In this document: positions 50,826 to 59,222 of the stretch, piece after piece
How the letters are laid out: every line of letters starts with the position of its first letter
Position numbering within the stretch: position 1 is the first letter of the stretch
DNA from: Bradyrhizobium diversitatis
Lineage (GTDB): Bacteria > Pseudomonadota > Alphaproteobacteria > Rhizobiales > Xanthobacteraceae
Length of the DNA: 64,000 nt
NCBI RefSeq assembly: GCF_016031635.1
Contig: NZ_JACEGD010000008.1
Span: 62,001-126,000, forward strand
Direction: 5' to 3'
The notes under the pieces: generated by a model
The model's database searches: none
What the model saw: the letters and a program-made list of their open reading frames with translations, nothing else
What the model was told of the DNA's origin: nothing
Translations under genes and position numbers: made by a program

Positions 50826-50905
50826 AGTTCGTCCTCCCGTAGCGGCTGGGCGACGAGGTTCTGGCAGCAGGAGTATTCGTAGATCAGGTCGAGGATGAAT
50901 TGCAT
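50822..50905 (-). CDS. 27-residue microprotein with CC pair, coupled to downstream microprotein
   Basis: Minus-strand frame MQFILDLIYEYSCCQNLVAQ then PLREDEL. The stop overlaps the start of the next microprotein (ATGA). Upstream the minus strand reads TTGTCAAAATAAGTACAGGGA, with GGGAC about 8 nt before the ATG. Contains a short hydrophobic helix and an adjacent cysteine pair. Could be a leader peptide that couples translation of the second frame, or a real small protein. Confidence 0.42.
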   Translation of the reverse strand: MQFILDLIYEYSCCQNLVAQPLREDEL

Positions 50906-51100
50906 GGTGGCCGTCCCTGTACTTATTTTGACAACCACTTAACCGGCGATCTGTTTCAGGCGTGTTTCGTCGCATCGGGAAAGGGGTTTCGCGCGGAACC
51001 CGGCGCTGGTTTACGCGGTGCGAGCCCGCTATATCCCGTCATTGCCCAAGCCCTCTAGGCAGCCTCTCCGAGGCGGCGCATCATACTGCGAGGCAAAATC

Positions 51101-51547
51101 ATGGCGCAGGTCGAGTGGTTCGACGATCTCACCGTCGGAATGCGGTTCAAGTCCCCCGAAGTTGTGGTCACCGAGGCCGACATCAAGCGCTTTGCCGCCG
51201 AGTTCGATCCGCAGCCGATGCATCTCGATCACGAGGCCGCCAAGACGACCCTGTTCAAGGGGCTTGCCGCCTCAGGATGGCACACCGCCGCGATCGCCAT
51301 GAACCTCGCAATCCAGACCCGCCCGTTCGGCCCGCATCCGCTCATTGGCGCCGGTGTCGACGGCCTGCGCTGGACGATGCCGGTGCGCCCCGACGACCGG
51401 CTGCATCTGGTCGGCGAAGTCATGAGCCTGACGCCGTCCAAGTCGAAGCCGCAGGGCATAGCGCTGGTGAAATGGACCATGTTCAACCAGAACGGCGAGG
51501 AGGTTTACACCTTTACTCCGATCGCGATCGTGCCGCGGCAGGGGTAG
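51101..51547 (+). CDS. MaoC-like (R)-hydratase family protein
   Basis: 148 residues of the MaoC hot-dog fold. The hydratase motif is AAEFDPQPMHLDHEAAKTTL with the catalytic aspartate and histidine in FDPQPMHLDH, followed by GLAASGWHTAAIAMNL. It would hydrate an enoyl-CoA or dehydrate a 3-hydroxyacyl-CoA. It is close to the usual single-domain length. No partner gene next to it; the acyl-CoA dehydrogenase at 44 kb could feed it but is too far away to claim. Confidence 0.8.
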   Translation: MAQVEWFDDLTVGMRFKSPEVVVTEADIKRFAAEFDPQPMHLDHEAAKTTLFKGLAASGWHTAAIAMNLAIQTRPFGPHPLIGAGVDGLRWTMPVRPDDRLHLVGEVMSLTPSKSKPQGIALVKWTMFNQNGEEVYTFTPIAIVPRQG

Positions 51548-51640
51548 GGCACAGCCGCGTTCTGTGCGGGCGACTGAAATCCTTGCGAGCCGCCGACAGA
51601 GGTGATCATCTCAGCACGGGGCAGCGTGCTGGAGGCCGAT

Positions 51641-52138
51641 ATGAGTCGATTCAGTCGCGGCGCTGCATTGCTTGCAGGCATCTTGAGCGCCGGCCCCTCC
51701 CTTGCGCAACAATCCAAAGTCGGCGACTGGACCATCGAGAGGCGCGCGCAGGACACGCATTGCAATGCGAGCCGCGGCTACAAGGACAAGGATGACGAGA
51801 ACCGCGACTACGTCATCGTGATCACCTATTCCGAGCAGGCGATCGTGATCGTGATGATCTACGATGGCTGGGAATGGGATAGGTCCGGCGAGGTCCTCCG
51901 GGCCGACCTCGGCACCGATGACGCCGACATCATGAAGAAGGCCAAGTGGGAGGTCATGGACAAGACCACCGTGCGCGGCATTTTCGCCTACGACCAATCG
52001 ATCATGGATCGGCTCGCGAAGGCCAAGCGCCTTACGCTGGATTTCGAGGACGACGATGACGACAGCATCGAGATGCAGATCCCGCGTGCCGGCGAGGCGC
52101 TGGCGGCGCTGAAATTCTGCGAAGAGAATCGGAAATAA
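51641..52138 (+). CDS. 165-residue predicted secreted protein (invasion-associated-locus-B-like)
   Basis: Starts MSRFSRGAALLAGILSAGPS followed by LAQQ, a signal peptide. The mature part begins KVGDWTIERRAQDTHCNASR and ends with EALAALKFCEENRK, a pattern reminiscent of IalB-like periplasmic proteins (a GDW followed by a cysteine and a C-terminal cysteine), which could form a disulphide. There is a run of acidic residues (FEDDDDDSIE). GGAGG precedes the ATG at 51641. The family assignment is tentative. Confidence 0.5.
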   Translation: MSRFSRGAALLAGILSAGPSLAQQSKVGDWTIERRAQDTHCNASRGYKDKDDENRDYVIVITYSEQAIVIVMIYDGWEWDRSGEVLRADLGTDDADIMKKAKWEVMDKTTVRGIFAYDQSIMDRLAKAKRLTLDFEDDDDDSIEMQIPRAGEALAALKFCEENRK

Positions 52139-52189
52139 TCGATCCGATCTTGTTGGTCCCGCCGGGGGCGTGCCGCGGCGGGACGCGGT

Positions 52190-55100
52190 TCACTCGGCAG
52201 GTCCGTGGACCGGCGCCGCACTGATGTCGCTGCCATGATGAATCAGCGGCTTCATGCCGGTGACGGTTCTGAGCAGCACATAGAACACCGGCGTCAGGAA
52301 CAGGCCGAACACGGTGACGCCGATCATGCCCGAGAATACGGCAACGCCCATGGCTCGCCGCATTTCCGAACCGGCGCCGGTCGAGAGCACCAGCGGCAGG
52401 ACGCCCATGATGAACGCCATCGACGTCATCAGGATCGGACGCAGCCTTAAGCGGCTCGCCTCGATCGCGGCCCGGATCGGCGTGCGGCCTGCGAATTCGA
52501 GCTCCCGCGCGAATTCGACGATCAGGATCGCGTTCTTGGCGGAGAGGCCGACCAGCACGATGAGGCCGATCTGGGTGAAGACGTTGTTGTCGCCCTTGGA
52601 GATCCAGACGCCGAACATCGCTGCCAGGAGGCCCATCGGCACGATCATGATGATCGAGAGCGGCAGGGTCAGGCTCTCATAGAGCGCGGCCAGCACCAGG
52701 AACACCAACAGGATCGCCAGCGGGAAGACCCAGATGCCGGAATTGCCGGCGATGAACTCCTGATAGGTCAGGTCGGTCCATTCGAAGGCAAAGCCCGGCG
52801 GCAGCACCTCTGCGGCGATCCGCGTCGCCGCCTCCTGCGCCTGGCCCGATGAAAAGCCGGGCGCGGCCGCCGCGTTGATGTCCGAGGACAGGAAGCCGTT
52901 GTAGCGGATCGCGCGCTCCGGACCCGCGCTCTGGCGGATCGTGAGCAGCGCGGACAACGGCACCATGTCGCCCGAGGACGAGCGCACCTTCAACTGCCTG
53001 ATGTCGTCGGCGCGGGCGCGGAACGGCGCGTCGGCTTGAACCCGAACGGAATAGGTGCGGCCGAACTTGTTGAAGTCGTTGACGTAATAGGAGCCCAGGT
53101 AGATCTGGAGCGTGTTGAACACCTCCGTCACGGGCACGCCAAGCTGAAGCGCCTTGGTGCGGTCGATGTCGGCGAACAGCTGGGGCACGTTGACCTGGAA
53201 GCTCGAGAACACGCCGGCGATCTCCGGTGCCTTCTGCATTGCAGCCATGAATGCGTTCGTCGCTTCGTTCAAGGCGTCATAGCCGAGACCGGCGCGGTCC
53301 TCGATCTGCAGCTTGAAGCCGCCGATGGTGCCGAGGCCGTTGACCGGCGGCGGCGGGAACATGGCGATGAAGGCTTCCTGGATGCCCGCGTACTTCTTGT
53401 TCAGCTCGGCCGCGATGGCGGGACCGCTGAGCGAGGGATCCTTGCGTTCGTCGAATGGCTTCAGCGTCGAGAACACGATGCCGGCGTTGGACGAGTTGGT
53501 GAAGCCGGAGATCGACAGGCCCGGGAATGCCACCGAGCTCTCGACGCCGGGCTGGGTCAGCGCGATGTCGCTCATCTTGCGGATGACTTCTTCCGTCCGG
53601 TCGAGCGTCGCGCCATCGGGCAGGCGGGCGAAGCCGACCAGGTACTGCTTGTCCTGCCCCGGCACGAAGCCGCTCGGCACCTGCTGGAACAAGAGGGCAG
53701 TGATGCCGACGAGGACCACGTAGAGGCCCATCACGGCGGCCTTGCCCGAGATCACCTTGCCAACGCTGCCGCTGTAGTTCTCGGAGGAGCGCGTGAAGGC
53801 CTTGTTGAAGCCGCGGAAGAACCAGCCGAGGCTCTTTTCCATGACCAGCGTCAGCTTGTCCTTCGGCTCGTTGTGGCCCTTGAGCAGCAGCGCCGACAGC
53901 GCCGGCGACAGCGTCAGCGAGTTGACGGCCGAGATCACGGTCGAGATCGCGATCGTCAGCGCGAACTGCTTGTAGAACTGCCCGGTGAGGCCGGAGATGA
54001 AGGCCAGCGGCACGAACACTGCGATCAGCACCATGGCGATCGCGATGATCGGACCCGACACCTCGCGCATCGCCTGGTACGTGGCATCGCGCGGCGACAG
54101 GCCGGCCTCGATGTTGCGCTCGACATTCTCGACCACGACGATGGCGTCGTCGACGACGATGCCGATCGCGAGCACCAGGCCGAACAGGCTGAGCGCGTTG
54201 ATGGAGAAGCCGAACACGTGCATCACCGCGAACGTGCCGACGATCGACACCGGCACGGCCAGGAGCGGGATGATCGAGGCGCGCCAGGTCTGGAGGAACA
54301 GGATCACCACCAGAACGACAAGGGCGATGGCCTCCAGCAGCGTGTGGATGACGGCTTCAATCGAGGAACGCACGAACTGGGTGGGGTCGTAGACGATCTG
54401 GTAGGACACGCCCTCGGGCATGTTCTTCTTGATCTCGGCCATGGTGGCGCGAACGTTGTCGGAAATCTGCAGCGCGTTGGAGCCGGGCGCCTGGAAGATC
54501 GGGATCGCCACCGCCTGCTTGTTGTCGAGCAGCGAGCGCAGGCCGTATTCGGAGGCGCCAAGCTCGACGCGCGCGACGTCGCGCAAGCGTACGACCTCGC
54601 CGCGTGCGCCGGTTTTGACCACGATGTCGCCGAACTGCTCCTCATTCGCGAGCCGGCCTTCCGCATTGATCGACAATTGCAGGTCGATCCCCTTGACGTT
54701 CGGGGAGGAGCCGACCACGCCGGCGGCGGCCTCGACGTTCTGCGCCTGGATCGCGCGCACGATGTCGCTCGCGGTCAGGCCGTGCTCGGCGGCCTTCTGC
54801 GGATCGACCCAGACCCGCATCGAATAGTCGCCGGCACCATAAAGTTGCACGTCGCCGACGCCGTCGATCCGCGCGAGGCGGTCCTTGACGTTGAGCACGG
54901 CGTAGTTGCGCAAGTAAGTCATGTCGTACCGGCCGTTCGGCGACAGCAGGTGCACGACCATGGTGAGGTCGGGCGACGACTTCTTGGTGATGATGCCGAG
55001 CTGGCGCACCACGGACGGCAGGCGCGGCTCGGCCTGCTGCACGCGGTTCTGCACCAGCTGCGTCGCCTTGTCGGGATCGGTGCCGAGCCGGAACGTCACC

Positions 55101-55378
55101 GTCAGCGTCATCGCGCCGTCGGTGGTCGCCTGGCTCGACATGTAGAGCATGTTCTCGACGCCGTTGATCTGCTCCTCGATCGGGGTTGCCACCGTCTCCG
55201 CGATCACCTTGGGATTGGCGCCGGGATAGGTCGCGCGCACCACGACCGAGGGCGGCACCACGTCCGGGTATTCCGAGATCGGCATCGCGAACAGCGAGAT
55301 CAGGCCGGCGAGGAAGATCAGCACCGACAGCACGCCGGCGAAGATCGGACGGTCGATGAAAAACTTCGAGAGATTCAT
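52190..55378 (-). CDS. RND multidrug efflux transporter, HAE1 type
   Basis: 1062 residues from ATG 55378 (MNLSKFFIDRPIFAGVLSVL), the canonical start of the family. The TM4 proton-relay motif GIVVDDAIVVVENVER with adjacent aspartates, two large periplasmic loops and twelve spans fit AcrB/MexB-type pumps. The usual phrase FVPLAFISGLTGQFYKQFAL marks TM6. It exports hydrophobic drugs using the proton gradient. It lies after the membrane-fusion gene with a 164-bp gap containing an inverted repeat. No outer-membrane channel gene is present in the window. Confidence 0.9.
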   Translation of the reverse strand: MNLSKFFIDRPIFAGVLSVLIFLAGLISLFAMPISEYPDVVPPSVVVRATYPGANPKVIAETVATPIEEQINGVENMLYMSSQATTDGAMTLTVTFRLGTDPDKATQLVQNRVQQAEPRLPSVVRQLGIITKKSSPDLTMVVHLLSPNGRYDMTYLRNYAVLNVKDRLARIDGVGDVQLYGAGDYSMRVWVDPQKAAEHGLTASDIVRAIQAQNVEAAAGVVGSSPNVKGIDLQLSINAEGRLANEEQFGDIVVKTGARGEVVRLRDVARVELGASEYGLRSLLDNKQAVAIPIFQAPGSNALQISDNVRATMAEIKKNMPEGVSYQIVYDPTQFVRSSIEAVIHTLLEAIALVVLVVILFLQTWRASIIPLLAVPVSIVGTFAVMHVFGFSINALSLFGLVLAIGIVVDDAIVVVENVERNIEAGLSPRDATYQAMREVSGPIIAIAMVLIAVFVPLAFISGLTGQFYKQFALTIAISTVISAVNSLTLSPALSALLLKGHNEPKDKLTLVMEKSLGWFFRGFNKAFTRSSENYSGSVGKVISGKAAVMGLYVVLVGITALLFQQVPSGFVPGQDKQYLVGFARLPDGATLDRTEEVIRKMSDIALTQPGVESSVAFPGLSISGFTNSSNAGIVFSTLKPFDERKDPSLSGPAIAAELNKKYAGIQEAFIAMFPPPPVNGLGTIGGFKLQIEDRAGLGYDALNEATNAFMAAMQKAPEIAGVFSSFQVNVPQLFADIDRTKALQLGVPVTEVFNTLQIYLGSYYVNDFNKFGRTYSVRVQADAPFRARADDIRQLKVRSSSGDMVPLSALLTIRQSAGPERAIRYNGFLSSDINAAAAPGFSSGQAQEAATRIAAEVLPPGFAFEWTDLTYQEFIAGNSGIWVFPLAILLVFLVLAALYESLTLPLSIIMIVPMGLLAAMFGVWISKGDNNVFTQIGLIVLVGLSAKNAILIVEFARELEFAGRTPIRAAIEASRLRLRPILMTSMAFIMGVLPLVLSTGAGSEMRRAMGVAVFSGMIGVTVFGLFLTPVFYVLLRTVTGMKPLIHHGSDISAAPVHGPAE

Positions 55379-55424
55379 TGGTTTTGCCCCTGGGCATATC
55401 TTCCCGAACTCCGACCGTTTCACC

Positions 55425-55534
55425 GTCATTCCGGGGCGCGCGCATCGCGCGCGAACCCGGAATCCAGAAGTGAGAAGATCGGAGTATCTAAATCTCGAGA
55501 TCCCGGGTTCGCGCTACGCGCGCCCCGGGATGAC
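55425..55534. repeat. inverted repeat within the efflux operon
   Basis: Starts GTCATTCCGGGGCGCGCG, ends CGCGCCCCGGGATGAC, and each half also has its own internal symmetry (CGCGCGCATCGCGCGCG and CGCGCTACGCGCG). Member of the GTCATTCCGG family also at 9391 and 22087. It separates the membrane-fusion gene from the transporter gene and could reduce transporter expression. Confidence 0.7.
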
Positions 55535-55542
55535 GAAGAGTG

Positions 55543-56787
55543 TTAGCGTTGCACCACGTCCTTGTTGCTGTGGTTGGAGGCCGCTTGCCGCCCGCGCGCA
55601 CCCATTGCGGCGATCTCCGTCTTGAGCAGGGCACCGGGACGCACACGCTGTAGTCCGTTCACGACGATGCGCTCGCCGGACTTCAGACCCGAGGTGACGA
55701 TACGAAGCCCATCGACGGTGCCGCCGAGCGTGACTGGCCGGTAGACGGCGCGGTTGTCGTCGCCGACCGCCATCACGAACTTCTTGTCCTGGTCGGTGCC
55801 GATCGCGCGCTCGTCGATCATCACCAGTGCCTGCTGTTTCGGCTGGCCCATGCGCACGCGGGCGAACTGGCCGGGGATGAGGCGCCCGTCCTCGTTGCGG
55901 AATACCGCGCGGACACGGATGGTGCCGCTCTGGCCGTTGACCTGGTTATCGATGAGCTGGATGTGGCCCTTCGCGGACAGGCCGCCCGACGTGGTCATCT
56001 CGACCGGGATCTGGTCGAGCTCGCCGCGCCTGCCGGAGGCATCCGCGATCGAGTTCAGCGCGCGCAGCACGAGCTCTTCATCCGCATCGAACGAGGCGTA
56101 GATCGGATTGATCGAGACCAGCGAGGTCAAGACCGGGGACGCGGTGCCGGCGGCGACGAGATTGCCGACGGTGACCTCGATCTTGCCGACGCGGCCGTCC
56201 ACGGGAGCGCGCACCTCGGTGTAGTCGAGATTGAGCTTTGCGGTCTGGAGCGTCGCCTCGGCCGCCTTCACATTGGCGATGGCTTCGCGGTTGGCGTTGT
56301 CGCGCTGGTCATAGTCGCGGCGCGTCACCACGGCGTTGCCGACGAGCTGCGCACCGCGCTCGAGCTCGCTCTGGGTGAAGACGACGCGCGCTTTCGCAGC
56401 TTCGAGCTGGGCCGCGGCCTTGTCGACCTCGGCCGCATAAGGGGCGGGATCTATCTTGAACAGCACGTCGCCGGCCTTCACCAGCGCCCCTTCGGTGAAG
56501 TTCGCCGACAGGATCGCACCCGCAACGCGCGGACGGAGTTCGACGCGGTGGATGGCCTCCAGCCGGCCGGAGAAGTCGTCCCACAGCACGGTCTGCCGTG
56601 GCTCGATCATCGCGACGGTGACGGAAACGGCTTGTTCGGCCGCGGCGGCCGGTGCCGTCGCTTGCGCCGCGTGAAAATAGCGGCCGGTCGCAATCGAGCC
56701 GGCCGCGGCGAGGGCGCCCACGATGGCGATGCCGCCCAGAAGGCGGCGGAAACGGCCGGTGCGGGAAGTGTTTTGGGAGGGGGGCAT
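55543..56787 (-). CDS. RND efflux membrane-fusion protein
   Basis: 414 residues with an N-terminal membrane anchor (about 13-32, LRRLLGGIAIVGALAAAGSI-like). The lipoyl and hairpin domains read SGRLEAIHRVELRPRVAGAI and TLQTAKLNLDYTEVRAPVDG, then the beta-barrel PGQFARVRMGQP and C-terminal GLKSGERIVVNGLQRVRPGA, the AcrA/MexE pattern. It connects the inner-membrane pump to an outer-membrane channel. First gene of the efflux operon, divergent from a TetR gene with a palindrome just upstream. Confidence 0.88.
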   Translation of the reverse strand: MPPSQNTSRTGRFRRLLGGIAIVGALAAAGSIATGRYFHAAQATAPAAAAEQAVSVTVAMIEPRQTVLWDDFSGRLEAIHRVELRPRVAGAILSANFTEGALVKAGDVLFKIDPAPYAAEVDKAAAQLEAAKARVVFTQSELERGAQLVGNAVVTRRDYDQRDNANREAIANVKAAEATLQTAKLNLDYTEVRAPVDGRVGKIEVTVGNLVAAGTASPVLTSLVSINPIYASFDADEELVLRALNSIADASGRRGELDQIPVEMTTSGGLSAKGHIQLIDNQVNGQSGTIRVRAVFRNEDGRLIPGQFARVRMGQPKQQALVMIDERAIGTDQDKKFVMAVGDDNRAVYRPVTLGGTVDGLRIVTSGLKSGERIVVNGLQRVRPGALLKTEIAAMGARGRQAASNHSNKDVVQR

Positions 56788-56803
56788 TTGCGCGCTCCAG
56801 ATA

Positions 56804-56819
56804 TGTAGTGTTCACTACA
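56804..56819. promoter_or_regulatory. TetR-type operator (TGTAGTG-TT-CACTACA)
   Basis: Perfect 7-bp-arm palindrome TGTAGTG-TT-CACTACA, 17 bp upstream of the membrane-fusion gene start. A degenerate second copy (TATGTACCATTCACTAAG) lies about 50 bp farther on, at 56853-56870, towards the divergent tetR gene. Together they would let one TetR control both genes. Confidence 0.7.
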
Positions 56820-56987
56820 GATGTGGAGCTGGATACCGCGGTGCAAGATACTTATGTACCATTCACTAAGAAAATTGTAGCGGCATACCGCAAGAATTGG
56901 AAGGCCCTGGGAAAGTAGAATTAGAACAAATAGTTAGGAATCGACGTTAAGCCTTCTGCAGAACGCGAATTCCGAGGAGACAGGCAC

Positions 56988-57593
56988 ATGGGCATGGGAC
57001 GCCCCCGCGAATTCGACGCCGAAATGGCGTTGGACCAGGCGATGGAAGTGTTTTGGCGCCATGGCTATGAGGGCGCGACCATTGCCCAGCTCACCGAGGC
57101 CATGGGCATCAACCCGCCCAGTCTCTACGCCTGCTTCGGCAACAAGGAGGGCCTGCTGAAGGCCGCGCTCGACCGCTACACCAAGCTGCGCAACATCTGG
57201 ATGGAGGAGGTGGTGGCAGCCCCCACCGCCCGCGCCGTCGCCAAGCGGATGTTGATGGGCATCGCCGACAAGCAGACCGATCCTGCCAATCCGCCCGGCT
57301 GCCTGCTGGTGCAAGGCGGCATCGCCTGCGGCACCGGCTCCGAGAACGTCCCTTTCGAATTGGCCGCGCGCCGCGCCCAGAACGAGGACCAGCTCCGCGA
57401 CCGTTTCATTCGCGCCAAGGCCGAAGGCGATCTCAAGCCAACCTCCGATCCCGCCGCGCTTGCGCGTTATGTCTCCGCGGTGTCGGTCGGCATGGGCGTG
57501 ATGGCGTCCTCGGGCGCGGACCGCGAAGCGCTGCGGCAGGTCGCTGATGTCGCCGTCCAGGCGGTGGAAGCGCAATCGGCCGACAAGACGTAG
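56988..57593 (+). CDS. TetR-family regulator of the efflux genes
   Basis: 201 residues starting MGMGRPREFDAEMALDQAME, the arginine-proline start typical of AcrR-like repressors. The helix-turn-helix is GYEGATIAQLTEAMGINPPS then LYACFGNKEGLL, and the C-terminal domain carries a GCLLVQGGIACG glycine/cysteine segment seen in TetR_C_33-like members. It is divergent from the membrane-fusion gene, and the TGTAGTGTTCACTACA palindrome lies between them. Probably a drug-responsive repressor. Confidence 0.85.
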   Translation: MGMGRPREFDAEMALDQAMEVFWRHGYEGATIAQLTEAMGINPPSLYACFGNKEGLLKAALDRYTKLRNIWMEEVVAAPTARAVAKRMLMGIADKQTDPANPPGCLLVQGGIACGTGSENVPFELAARRAQNEDQLRDRFIRAKAEGDLKPTSDPAALARYVSAVSVGMGVMASSGADREALRQVADVAVQAVEAQSADKT

Positions 57594-57708
57594 CTATCTC
57601 GCAGATCTGCCCATCGGTCGGGGTGGCAAGCTGCCTGCGCCCCAGTCCTTCGCGACGCACGCCTACGGAGGGCCTGAGGATGAGGTGGCGTTATGTAGCC
57701 AGATGTCA

Positions 57709-57765
57709 GACCCTCATGGTGAGGAGCCCGCCGCAAGCGGGCGTCTCGAACCATGCAGGCCGCGC
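57709..57765. repeat. CCTCATGGTGAGG / CGAACCATG dispersed repeat
   Basis: The sequence from ACCCTCATGGTGAGGAGC through GGGCGTCTCGAACCATG is of the type found scattered between genes in Bradyrhizobium and Rhodopseudomonas, with internal GCCCGC/GCGGGC pairing. It fills part of the 187-bp gap between the convergent tetR and MFS genes. Recognised from memory only. Confidence 0.5.
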
Positions 57766-57780
57766 TCGTCCGAAGGCCTC

Positions 57781-59148
57781 TCAGGACGCTTCCTTGAGGA
57801 CCGGCGCCGGAGTCTCCTCCGCCTTCAGCTCCTCGAGGCTGCGATGTCGGGGCTCGATGCCGAGTACCCAGACCGTGACGATCTGCACCACGAGCAAGCC
57901 GATCATCAGGGCCATGACGCCTGCCATGCCGCGCGATTCGAACAGCGACACGACCAGGAACGGCGTGACGATCGTGGCGCCGCGCCCCAGCGTATTGACG
58001 ATGCCTGACGCACGCAGCCGGACCTCGGTCGGAAACAGCTCTGGAACGTAGATGCCGAACAGGAGCGCGACCAGGACATAAATCGGCACCGTCAGTGCGA
58101 AGCCCACGGCCGGCAGCAGGATCGGATCCGAGATCATGGGATAGAGCATGCCCAGCGCCACCGAGATCAGCGACGCGCCGATGATCGTTGGCTTGCGGCC
58201 CCAGCGGTCGGCGGTCAATGCGCCGATGGCCGCGCCGATCGGCGCGCCGAGCGCCATCAGCAGCGAATAGCCGAACGATGTCGCGACCGACAGGCCCTGC
58301 TTGACGAAGAACACGGGCAGCCAGGTCACGAAGCCATAGAGCAGGGTGTTGATCGTGATCAGGCAGACGGCGCCGACGATCATCCGCGACAGCAAGGGCG
58401 CAGTGAACAACGTGCCGAGATCGGGAGCGACCGGAGCGGGTGTCGTGGGCGCTGGAGCAGGCAAGGGCTGTCCTTGCGCCGCTTCCTTCTCGATCGCCTG
58501 CATCAACGCTTCCGCCTCGGCGGTGCGTCCCACGGCTTCGAGCCAGCGCGGGGATTCCGGCAGCGACTTGCGCATGTACCAGACGACGAGCGCGCCGATG
58601 CCGCCGAGCACGAACATCGAGCGCCAGCCGAATTGCGGAACGAGCACGGATGCGATCAAAAGTGCCGCTGGCAGGCCCGTCACGACGCATACGGCGGTGA
58701 GGCCGAGCCATTTGCCGCGGGTGCGGGCGGGCACGAACTCCGTCATCGTCGAATAGCCGACGACGTTCTCCGCGCCGAGCCCGACGCCCATCACGAAGCG
58801 GCAGGCGATCAGGAAGGCCATGTTCGGCGCGAATGCCGCGGCAAGGGAAGCGATGCCGAAAAGGAGCAGATTGAACTGATAGGTGAAGCGACGTCCATGG
58901 CGGTCGCCGAGGAAGCCGGTGCCGAACGATCCCAGCATCATGCCGACGAACGTCGCGGAGATGAAGGCCGCGTTCTGAGCGAGCGTCGAAAAGCCTGATT
59001 TCAGCGTGACGCTGAGCACCGTCCCGGCAATGTAGATGTCGAAACCGTCGAAGAACATTCCGATGCCGATCAGCAGCATGATGCGGCGGTGGAATGGACC
59101 GATCGGCAGCCGATCGAGACGGCTGCCCGCGTTTACCGATGTCGACAT
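57781..59148 (-). CDS. MFS transporter, sugar/aromatic-acid (AAHS-like) type
   Basis: 455 residues with 12 spans. The TM2-3 loop signature FLGDRHGRRFTYQFNLLLFG and the second-half LTADRWGRKPTIIGASLISV are typical of the major facilitator superfamily, and TM1 begins GMFFDGFDIYIAG, close to aromatic-acid/sugar porters. Imports a small organic acid with protons. Last gene of a minus-strand operon after gntR and ALDH, with a 74-bp gap. The substrate is probably that of the aldehyde dehydrogenase, but it is not known. Confidence 0.82.
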   Translation of the reverse strand: MSTSVNAGSRLDRLPIGPFHRRIMLLIGIGMFFDGFDIYIAGTVLSVTLKSGFSTLAQNAAFISATFVGMMLGSFGTGFLGDRHGRRFTYQFNLLLFGIASLAAAFAPNMAFLIACRFVMGVGLGAENVVGYSTMTEFVPARTRGKWLGLTAVCVVTGLPAALLIASVLVPQFGWRSMFVLGGIGALVVWYMRKSLPESPRWLEAVGRTAEAEALMQAIEKEAAQGQPLPAPAPTTPAPVAPDLGTLFTAPLLSRMIVGAVCLITINTLLYGFVTWLPVFFVKQGLSVATSFGYSLLMALGAPIGAAIGALTADRWGRKPTIIGASLISVALGMLYPMISDPILLPAVGFALTVPIYVLVALLFGIYVPELFPTEVRLRASGIVNTLGRGATIVTPFLVVSLFESRGMAGVMALMIGLLVVQIVTVWVLGIEPRHRSLEELKAEETPAPVLKEAS

Positions 59149-59222
59149 TGACGCTCTCCCTTGACTGTCATTCTGGTTGATGCGGCCCGCCTTCTATGGG
59201 CGGTCGGCCGGGTGCAGTTTTG

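Noticed and set aside
53036..55546. 836-codon open frame on the plus strand opposite the RND pump gene
   Set aside because: Its translation is arginine/histidine-rich, has no domain signature and is the antisense shadow of a clear AcrB-type gene in GC-rich DNA.
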